Part shown: positions 55,856 through 64,000 of the stretch, piece by piece
How positions within the stretch are numbered: the first letter of the stretch is position 1
Layout of the letters: the number at the start of each line of letters is the position of its first letter
Assembly: GCA_011037195.1 (NCBI GenBank)
Contig: JAAEAF010007965.1
Coordinates: forward strand, 1-64,000
Source of the DNA: Triatoma infestans
Lineage: Eukaryota; Arthropoda; Insecta; Hemiptera; Reduviidae
Direction of reading: 5' to 3'
Length of the DNA stretch: 64,000 nt
Position numbers and translations under genes: made by a program
The notes under the pieces: model-generated
The model's input: only the letters and a program-made list of their open reading frames with translations
Database searches by the model: none
Told to the model about the DNA's origin: nothing

Positions 55856-56519
55856 TTGCAAACTTCTAAAGCTAATAAAACAAAAAAACAAAATGAGATG
55901 TTTATACGGCAATGGCCGTTTTTTTGTTTAGGATTTTGTTTTTGGATTATTTTGGAATTCCCCTGGTGGATCGATGGATCCAAAATGGATTGCAAGGTTA
56001 TATAGGTTTTTTATGGTGTTTATTTTTTGTGCGTAAAGGATGGCCTGAACGGAAGTGTAGTAGACTTCCAGAGAAAGTGGGTTTAGGTAGCGCTGTGTGC
56101 GAATGTGTTGTCACGGTTGCGAATGATGAGTGGTTCAAGAAAGGCTATTTTGTTGTATTTTTCGGTTTCTAATGTTGAATTGTCCATTGCCGTATAAATA
56201 TCTCATTATAATTTTAAGACCTGACGACTTCAAAACCATCACAAAAAAAAATGACAAAAGTGAAACGATGAACATTAACCTTTCAATCGCTCAATCAGGC
56301 ATCCGTATAATCTACGTAGTGCCATGGTTGGTATTGCTGGGTCAATGTAGACAATAGATCTACCTTTGGAGATCCTAAAGGATCTATTTTGAAGTCTTCT
56401 CTGCCTTCAGAGCACACTATGTGCTTCAACCATTATTTTTTATGATCGGAGAAAAGGGACTAAGCTATAAGCTTCCAAAATCCCTCGAATCCTAAAAGTT
56501 TTCTCACTAAAGACAATAT
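55856..56519. other. No recognisable gene
   Basis: An 86-codon frame at 55912-56172 has no recognised domain; composition is AT-rich. Confidence 0.4.
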
Positions 56520-56655
56520 TGCCCATGACGGTACGTACAGTGGGGCTGTCCTCCTAGGGAGAGAAAATCTAAGGACAACGCAACTGGATCGAATCCGGTA
56601 CCTCCGCGTCCAAAGTCCTGCAAGCTACCACTGAGCTAATCTGATTCTTCTCTGC
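56520..56655 (-). mobile_element. tRNA-derived SINE S1, 5' part
   Basis: On the minus strand: GATTAGCTCAGTGGTAGC (A box), CGCGGAGGTACCGGATTCGA (B box), CCAGTTGCGTTGTCC, TTAGATTTTCTCTCCC. The body is missing after about 130 bp. Confidence 0.75.
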
Positions 56656-56659
56656 TCAG

Positions 56660-56935
56660 AAAAGAATTTTATCAGACTGGACAATGCTTCAGTTGAAACC
56701 ATGGCGCCTCAGGTTTCTTCCTCCCAAGGAGGTAAAACTTCAGTGCAGTCAGGCTCTCATAATTGCAAAAATCATGCACCGCCGAAAAGTCTTTGGTGGC
56801 ATGCGGCAGCCGTTTCCATCAAGAACCATGGATTTTATATCTATAGACCCGGTTGCATTTAAGAGCACATTTCATTTAGGATTCATTAAAACGAATCTGC
56901 CTTTCCTGGCGTACTAATCTACTGGATCAGGAAGT
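56660..56935 (+). pseudogene. Possible chemoreceptor fragment C
   Basis: Aligns with fragment A at the nucleotide level (CAATGCTTCAGTTGAAACCA against CAATGCTCATTTGAAACAAA, and TTTTATATCTAT.GA.CC). Readable pieces are FYQTGQCFS, IIAKIMHRRKVFGGMRQPFP, SRTMDFISIDPVAFK and FIKTNLPFLAY, consistent with an odorant-receptor-like C-terminus (basic loop, then F..I......L). Frames do not join. A transposon-encoded origin is also possible because three copies lie within 6 kb. Confidence 0.35.
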
Positions 56936-57221
56936 ATTCTCATGTATGTTCTTAAAGAAGAATTAATCAAACATCTCGAGATTTCACAAATCATTGGAAG
57001 CCAATAAAGTGCGAGCGAGCTTTCTCTCCAGCCATCCAGTGTCTGAGTGTTAAAAGCATTTATGCAGTCTCTTACCGGTAGTGCAATCACTGCAATTTTG
57101 ATTATCGATATTTCTATTATCACACTGGCAAACGGTTTCGATTAATTGTCCACAATTGAAAAAATTTATTGTTGTTATGCTTATAAAAAGTGTAAATAGC
57201 AATAAAAACAAAAATTGCCGT

Positions 57222-57396
57222 GCTGCCCTTAGATATTTTTCTTCCTACGAAGCTTTACAGATCACTGTCCGGTGATGGACTGTGTCTTCTGTAACGACAG
57301 AACACTGTCCGGAGGCCGGTAGTGCACTGTGAAGGATCCGGGTGCCAATTACCCGAAGATGTTGACGCGCTTTAAATTAAAAAAAAAAAAAAAATT
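57222..57396 (+). mobile_element. tRNA-derived SINE S1, 5'-truncated
   Basis: TGCTGCCCTTAGATATTTTT, CACTGTCCGGTGATGGACTG, GAACACTGTCCGGAGGCCGG, GACGCGCTTTAAATT and a 16-A tail (57380-57395). Confidence 0.85.
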
Positions 57397-58079
57397 TGCT
57401 TCCCCCCAGAAAATTATATCCAAGTTGAAATGCAAGATGTCTTCTTAATTATTATCTTGATAGCTATTATATATAATTTATATGTTGAAAGCTTATTTGT
57501 TCTCAAGTAAGGATCATCTGATTGTATAGGACGGATCTAGAGTTGTACATAATAAAGGATAAGATTATAACACTGTTATTATCATTAATTAATACTGTTA
57601 TTAACATTAGTTATTTGAAAGCTTAATAGAGATAAGTTTGCCGCTATCCAACTCCCAATAAATTAATTAATTGTATATTTTTTATGAAGATATTGATCAA
57701 AGGATATAATAATTTAATTTAGATTAAATTTCGTAAGAACATTATGTTATTTTATTTTTTATTTTAACCTTTTCTCAATCTAATTAAATCTTCTTTTATT
57801 CAAATTAAATCTTTTTCTCTCACTTGAATTATTTATTCCAATTTAATCTAAAATAGCCAAATTGAACCTTTTATAAAATCAAATTAAACTTCTTTAAACA
57901 AAACAAAAAATCTTATGTTGGATTGAAAGAATAGGTAAAAAAGTTCAATTTATTTTTTTTTTTTTTTCAAAAATATCTCTGTGAAGAATAATTTATTGAT
58001 ATAATTACATGCTCGAATTAATGGTCCGAATTAATGGTGCGTGTGTTGTTAGCACCGTCACTCAAACAATAAAAACGAT
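57397..58079. other. No recognisable feature
   Basis: Very AT-rich; a block of TTAAAT-type repeats at 57770-57900. Confidence 0.5.
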
Positions 58080-58620
58080 AGTGCTCAAACCTGAAATTCC
58101 ACTTAAATATCACCGTGGGATTTGAAAGGAATGTTTCGGTTAAAAACGTTACCCAAAACTACGACATTACTGAATCTTTTTTTTTTTTCATTATTATTCG
58201 CGATATTTTTGAAAATATTTCCAATGATTTTCTTAAATTTCGCAGGATGAGGCAACGAAAATATAGGTGTATCTCTTTTAGTTTGAAAAGCTTTTCCAGG
58301 GAAATTGATTTTGGAGGGGTTCTGTTGAAGCTGCAACTTTAAATCTCCATTGTAACAGGATTTGTCTGGGGGGGGGGTAAATAAAATATGTTAATTAATA
58401 ATTTATTATATATCATATTTGGGATCTTCTCTAAAGGGGTCTCGGTGAGGTCTCTGTTTATACAGAATTTGGAGAGGATGAAAAAAAACAATGAAATATA
58501 TAGATACAAACTTCACTCTTTTTATAGTACAAATTTTGAACTGACCTCCTTCCCTAAAAAGGTCCATCTTATATTTCTACCTGCACCCTGGGGAAAGTGA
58601 GAAAAGGGAAATTCCCTTTG
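58080..58620 (-). repeat. R1-related repeat, strongly diverged
   Basis: ATCACCGTGGGATTTGAAAG, TTTTTGAAAATATTTCCAATGAT, CTTTTCCAGGGAAATTGATTTTGG appear in the same order as the reverse R1 at 42582. It may be a separate subfamily. A 10-G run is at 58367-58376. Confidence 0.4.
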
Positions 58621-60139
58621 TCCTAAATAAATGTAATGGTAGGGTAGGCCATATATCTCTGACTCAACTAACTGTTCCTTTTGTGCCTTCCAACCTTCAA
58701 AAAACCCAAATTTATAAATACATCGGAAAAATTCCCTACATTACAAACGTAAAATATTTAACAAGAATATATTTCGATACAATTTATATTTATTAATTCT
58801 TGCTGCTATTACCTAAGAGATTAAGTTAAACTATATTGATTGATGAACTTTCGCGTTTAAAGCAATTCGATTAATCGGAAGAGCTGCTTGGCACATCTTG
58901 TTTGCTGAGGTTTATACATCATTTTTTTCGAAAACTTTTCTAAAGATTGTCTTTAAAATTGGAATACTAATTGTATACAAAATTTATAAACCACCACGTT
59001 TATTTGAAATATTTTTTTATGAAAGTAAATTTATTTTAGAACGATTTGTTGGGGAACTATTTTTTGTTGATTTTGTACCGTCGATGAATGCTGGGTTAAA
59101 GTAATAATCCGAGACACACTGCCTGCAATGTACCTACACAGTTCAATTAGTCCAGTCTTGTGTCCAAATTTAATGCCTATAGCTTTTCCCAGCACCTACC
59201 ATTATTTACATGATAAGACGACTAACGGTTTGACAAAAAAAAAAAAATTGCAGAAAATTCGTCAATTTAGAATTCTATTAATTACATAAAGTATATATAC
59301 ATAAGTATTAATTACATTAGTTGTGTAAGTATTTGTTATAAAAAGAGGATTATTAATTCAGGTCAAACTTAAATTTGATATGATATTAAAAATGTAAGTT
59401 TTAATATTAACACGTAGAATTATTCTTTATGGTTTCCGTTTGGTCTAAGTTTGGTAATCAAAAGCTTCATGTCAGGACCACACGTGCATCAGCGGGCATT
59501 ATTCATTGATATGTCAATCACATATCACTCACGGATCTATGACAAAATGAAGAGCACTTTAAAATATTGACATATTACAATTACGTCGACTTCTAATGTT
59601 TTTTTTTGTTTTTTTGTTTTTTTTTAATGACAAATGGTTAAATACACTTAAATATTTTATAAGTTTAAGTTATTAACGGATTATTCAACCTTATTATGCC
59701 CTTCATCCCCGCCAAGGAAGATTCGGATGAACTAAATCATAGTAGGATTTTTAAAACAGTTGCATTACTTGAGTCAAAACTCCTTGGCCCAAAGTTAATA
59801 TTGAATCCTGCCCCGTACGACAAAAAAGTTTGTTTCAGAAGATTTGTTTCAGTTTTTGGCCATATACCGAAGATTTCCATGATTGCGTCTGGCCAATCTC
59901 TTTTTGACCACAAATTGTTGTTTTTCTTAACAATCCTAATTGATGCAGAAATTTAATAAAATTTGTTAAACAAATTTGTATTCTCACAAAGCAATTACAA
60001 TGTCTAATCTGCAATTTATATGTAAAATTAAATGTATTACTTTTTAACTGTTCCTTATATTGATTTATAATTTGTCTTTTTCTTGTTGTTAATGTTTCTT
60101 TGTTGTTTTTATTTTTTAGTTCTTAATTTTTCTACGACT
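58621..60139. other. No recognisable gene
   Basis: Frames at 58898-59104 and 59696-59956 show no domain I know. AT-rich, with poly-T at 59600-59625. Confidence 0.45.
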
Positions 60140-60620
60140 AATCTTTTTTTATTTTATTTATTTTTTTGTTTTGCGACGTTTCAACTGTAGCGTTATTAAC
60201 GACGACGACATTGTATTCATTACATTATACGAAATAATATGTTATATTACAGTGTCATTATTACCATACATATCAAATGGTCTCTTGTATTATAAAGTTG
60301 AATGTGTGGAAGTTGATGATTTTGGAGGGTGAGGTAATAAGAACTTCAAGACCGTTCATGGTGTGCTATTTCCTGATTACTGAATACATTGGGCATTCTA
60401 CTAATAGATGTTTTACTGTCTTCGGTTGATCACAGTCTGTACATGTAAGTTGGTCCAATCCTAATAAGAGATAAGTGTTTGTCAGACTTGTATGTTCTAA
60501 CCCTGAATACTGTCGAGTTCCGCCTTGACAGTGTCACTAATTGGGTCAGCACGGGTTTGTTAATAGATTTGATTTGCCGTAGTAATTGATTATTAGCATA
60601 TAACAATCTGACATGTTACA
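60140..60620 (-). pseudogene. LINE C-terminal fragment with A-rich 3' tail
   Basis: On the minus strand: SGLEHTSLTNTYLLLGLDQL, TCTDCDQPKTVKHLLVECPM, YSVIRK. This matches R.GHT.LTH.YLL....P..C..C....TVEH.L.EC....R, the end of an RNase H-bearing LINE. The 3' region contains AACGCTACAGTTGAAACGTC GC and an A-rich tail at 60140-60175. Frameshifts are present; the RT is absent. Confidence 0.7.
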
Positions 60621-61636
60621 TTTTATCTTTTGTTTTTATTCTTGTTCACATTTCTTGCACAAATTTTGACATAGGTACATTCATTTTAGAATTCTTATAA
60701 TATAATATCATCATGGATTATTTATTTTATTTTATTTTATTTTTTAGCTGTTCAATTATCTTTAATTAAGGTTTTATTCGTTAGAATTTTTATTTTTAAT
60801 TGGTTACTTTTTTCTGAGTTATTCAATAGCGTATATTAAACTGATTTTAACCTCATTTCGTAACCTGATTTTAACCTCATTGTTTTACTCCTGTTTCTCG
60901 TAGAGTTTTTACATTTTTTTTATTTCTTTAAACACTTTTTTTTGTTTTTGTCTAGATAATCGTTTCTGTCGTAAGTTGGCGAAATATATCTAGCACTATT
61001 TTGCAAGAGAATAATATATTTTAAGTTTCATCGGTGCTGTTAAATCACCATTCTCTACATGATTCTATAATTTTATTTCGTTTCTTGTACAAACTTGTTA
61101 TTATTGTAGAGATGAAATAATTTATTACTGTTATTCATAAAAACAAATTGAATTTCCCTGTTTTATAAAATTTTCTAACATACACGGTTTTACCGTCCTT
61201 CATTCTTACCAGTATAAAAATATCCAACAATTTATAAATGGCAGGTAGTATGGGTTCCAATTTAATTTCACTAAACGTTCAACATTCTTTAATATTGATT
61301 TTATTTTAATTAATCAAGTAAAATTTCTCCAAAATGATGTAGATTTGAAAAATTCAGAAACAAAAAATCATTTTTCGTTTCTGGTTCTACCGTTGCTGCA
61401 AAATTGATGTTTTAGTTCATCTTATTCTGGAATTTCTTCTGTTGTGGGTAGAGTGCTCCATAAAATTCATGGCATTTTTCTTGGTTGATATACGTATATC
61501 TTTTTAAGAGAGTTAATTAACTGTTTCTTTTTTTTGTTGTAAAAGAAAGGAACGTCGTTTATATTTCTTGTCTTCTCTTCTTTCCCCCATATTGAAAACT
61601 CTAAAAGGAGTCGCTTCACTTAGATTGTGTATTTAA
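60621..61636. other. No recognisable gene
   Basis: AT-rich with many T runs. Nothing matched. Confidence 0.5.
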
Positions 61637-61880
61637 TTTTTTTTTTTTTTTTAATTTAAGGCGCGTCGTCATAGACGTCGACATATACCTCGTAGCCTTC
61701 TACAGCTCACTGTCCGGCCTCCGGACAGTGTTCTCTCTATGCAGACAACACTGTCCATCACCGGACAGTGAGCTGTAGAAGGTATTGGAAGAATAAATCT
61801 AAGGGCAGCACAGCTGGACTCGTACCCGGGTCCTCCGCGTGGGAGTCCAATGCGCTAACCACTGAGCTCTTCCCTTCCCT
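61637..61880 (-). mobile_element. tRNA-derived SINE S1, most complete simple copy
   Basis: On the minus strand: AGAGCTCAGTGGTTAGCGCA (A box), CGCGGAGGACCCGGGTACGA GTCC (B box region), GCTGTGCTGCCCTTAGATTT, then CTACAGCTCACTGTCCGGTG and its near-inverse, CGGAGGCCGGACAGTGAGCT, and a GGCGCG..TTAAATT end with poly-A. The paired CACTGTCCGG blocks would fold into a long stem. Confidence 0.85.
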
Positions 61881-62574
61881 TATTTAAATTTAATTAGACC
61901 AAAAGTGGAGGTAAATTTGCAATCATTTGATTTTTAATCACTCTACTTTTCGATATTCGGTGTCCAATTTCCTTTTTATTATAATATATTTAAAAATCTT
62001 AAAACGTCTTTTTGAGTTGTGAGAAATACTTCAAAGTTGTATTTCTTCGAACTATCAGTATTAATGAATACCAACACTCGGAGTCAGCCTTATGTACATA
62101 GACATGAGAGCTATTTTTACATGTTGCGATTCTTTCGGCCACATGTATCTTAATAAGTTTTTACGCGTGTAATGGAATCAGATAGCCTTATCAACTTTTT
62201 GAAAAAAATCTCATTTGTTCGACCCCACTTTCACCAGTTGCATTGTGGGCACACAAAGCATTGAGTGCTTTAACAGACTGCACAATTGCTTACAGTTAGG
62301 TTTTATCGTGACAACATTCTCTTGCAGTAGGCAATGTTAGTTGTAAGATAAGGAGTACGTAGAACTTGTTGAAAATCAATAACTAGCATTCTTTCAGCGC
62401 AGTTTCCCTTTGCTGACTCCTTGTCACACCGTTTACTTTCATAATCTTTTTATGCTTTAAGAATGAGTTCATCTTGATGTTCAAATAAACATAATGTTAT
62501 TTTTTTATTAGTAGAACACCTGTTATTTGCTTTAAATTCATCACATTTTTTGCTTGTTTCTATGTATGGGTTGC
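61881..62574. other. No recognisable feature
   Basis: AT-rich sequence; nothing matched. Confidence 0.5.
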
Positions 62575-62730
62575 TTGTGTAATGTAATGGTGTGATGTTT
62601 GTAGTAGTTGGTAGCACGAGCGGTTTCGTATTAGCGCTTGTAAGTATGATTGAGGAAAAGATAGAAGTATTAAGAATAATTAAGAAATCACCACTGTTAA
62701 CAATAAATATATTCTGTTAAAATAATAACT
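62575..62730 (-). repeat. Dispersed repeat R3, 3' part, reverse
   Basis: AATGGTGTGATGTTTGTAGT, GGTAGCACGAGCGGTTTCGT, CTTGTAAGTATGATTGAGG are the inverse of the R3 end at 28820-28915. Confidence 0.65.
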
Positions 62731-63035
62731 ACAAGTTATTTGATATTATAAACTTATTTAATATATTGTGAAACTGGCACTAATACTAGGAGAGCGATTC
62801 CTGAAGTGTTCTGTTCTGGCTTTGGAAGCAGAATTGCGACTGTATTGTTTGAAGGCAGAAGTCTGACTGTTTGAAGGAATGCTCTCTAACAAAGCAGTTG
62901 GCCAAGTCGCATTGTATTAATTTTGTGCCTTTGTTTCCCTACTAGCAATGACCCCCAATTTACAGTACCTGACTCTAAAATACACTCTTTTTGAAGGTAA
63001 AGTCACAGCACTAAGATACATTTAAAATAATAAAA

Positions 63036-63480
63036 TTAGATTTTGGACACTATAAAATATTCTAAATTATTTTTAAAAACTATTATTTTTCTATTTCGTT
63101 CTTCCACTACACTTGAATTTAATTCCAGTTGAATGAAAAACATCTCTGAACATATAGAGAGGGAGTAATTTCTTTTTGTTTCATCTTTCGAAATGAATAT
63201 TCCACAAATGAGTTTTTTTTTGTATTTTGATACTTTAGACTTAGTCATGAAATTGATATAAATTTCTGTTTGGTACTTTGGTGTGCACATCGCTTGACAT
63301 AACATTCTGCAATATTTAGTTACAATTGAAAAATCAAAATTACTTTCTATTTCATGCATGAAGAAAGGTTGTTCTTTTATTCTAATCTCCTCTTCACAGA
63401 ATTTCACGCCTTTCTTGTATGGAAGATCTTGGCATGGCAACATCAAATCTTTATTCAATAGCTTCAATATCTGCCGGATT
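63036..63480 (-). other. Unidentified 143-codon open frame
   Basis: The longest uninterrupted frame near this end. It starts at a TTG rather than ATG; the first ATG gives MLPCQDLPYKKGVKFCEEEI. Cys-containing (CRMLCQAMC) and basic, ending FIVSKI. No domain recognised, no splice signals judged convincing. It could be an exon, a transposon remnant or chance. Confidence 0.3.
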
Positions 63481-63554
63481 TGGATCCAAAATCAAAGAAA
63501 GATTGGTTGATCACCAACAGATTCAAAATCTAGAGAGATAATTGAAACTCAAAA

Positions 63555-63627
63555 CTGCTTGTTCGAAATTATTAGATATTTGACATGATTCAATACTTCC
63601 TGTTACAGTAGTAAGTGAAAGTAAAAA
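63555..63627 (+). repeat. Dispersed repeat R1, 3' end only
   Basis: TTGACATGATTCAATACTTCC, TGTTACAGTAGTAAGTGAAAGTAA matches the R1 palindromic terminus with several changes. Confidence 0.65.
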
Positions 63628-64000
63628 TAAGGTTTTAATATATATTAATTTTTCAAGGGTCCCTCGCAGAATGTTTGCGTAGGGCTCCGCACTTCCTAGA
63701 GCACCCTCTTGATTATGATTATATATCCCAATGCTCAATAACCATACAAAATTGTTATAATTACTGATATTATACCTCCCACAATCACTTTTTTTTTTTA
63801 AACTTCATTTGTTGGAGTATTGACAACACTCCAGGCCTGTTCCGTTAATTTTCCATTAAGCTAATGTAAAACGTAGTGATGTTATTTTTTGTCATATATA
63901 CATCAATGCATCAATTAGACTAAGTAGTTTGATTCATTTGTATTTTGTCATGGAACTTTCCTGATCTATATTGCTTTAGTTTTTGCATTATGATGTATCT

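Noticed and set aside
60180..60240. Another hammerhead motif around GTTGAAACGTCGC (minus strand)
   Set aside because: No CUGANGA core is present. The block is better explained as the 3' end of the LINE read at 60330-60620.
1..64000. CRISPR array, rRNA genes, replication origin or bacterial operon
   Set aside because: No regularly spaced direct repeats, no rRNA-like sequence and no dense coding; all repeats are transposon-like or microsatellites.

Overview
The window looks like gene-poor, strongly AT-rich nuclear DNA from an arthropod, most likely an insect. The evidence is the mix of mobile elements: decayed piggyBac and mariner transposases, LINE fragments with insect-type RNase H and CCHC tails (Jockey/I/R1-like and RTE-like), a Copia polyprotein, several tRNA-derived SINEs and foldback elements carrying hammerhead-ribozyme-like motifs. 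I could not name the species. There is no bacterial-style operon, no CRISPR array, no rRNA gene and no convincing stand-alone tRNA gene. I could not recognise any complete host protein-coding gene.

Layout. 0-5 kb: a dispersed-repeat end (R1), a decayed ribozyme foldback (H1), and a piggyBac transposase pseudogene on the minus strand with its TTAA/CCCTAGAA end at 2137, interrupted by a 347-bp insertion with an 11-bp target duplication. 6-9.5 kb: an H1 arm, then a LINE C-terminus split by an H1 foldback that contains a 76-bp poly-G tract. 12-18 kb: dispersed repeats, two SINEs and the best H1 foldback (17326-18061). 19-23 kb: an old minus-strand LINE RT interrupted by a young 5'-truncated LINE with a perfect 15-bp target duplication, another LINE tail and a mariner transposase remnant. 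27-34 kb: SINE, LINE RT, a full-length R1 repeat (about 1 kb), a young 113-bp SINE, a 348-bp tandem duplication and an RTE-like tail. 34.8-39 kb: two foldbacks of a second family (H2) and three Copia fragments. 39.5-46.4 kb: two I-like LINE RNase H/CCHC copies, an R1 repeat in reverse, and an RNase H LINE split by an RTE-like fragment. 47.5-57.4 kb: SINEs, H1 copies, more I-like LINE pieces, a composite SINE inserted into R1, and three related fragments that may come from an insect chemoreceptor. 58-64 kb: diverged R1, a LINE tail on the minus strand, a SINE and one unexplained 143-codon open frame.

The most interesting signal is the pair of foldback families H1 and H2. Eleven recognisable intact or near-intact motifs, plus one decayed one, read CUGANGA, short hairpin, GAAAC, with a palindromic ACCGGU-like helix III. 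In the better copies the flanks complement each other as helix I. Where both arms survive, the motifs sit in opposite orientation near the outer ends, so transcription from either strand would meet a sense ribozyme motif near its 3' end. The copies are flanked by 12-15 bp target duplications, which points to reverse-transcription-based insertion, possibly Penelope-like. A second notable signal is a shared 3' tail between a young LINE and a tRNA-derived SINE family, the expected sign of a LINE/SINE partnership. All coordinates of repeat edges were judged by eye and may be off by several bases.
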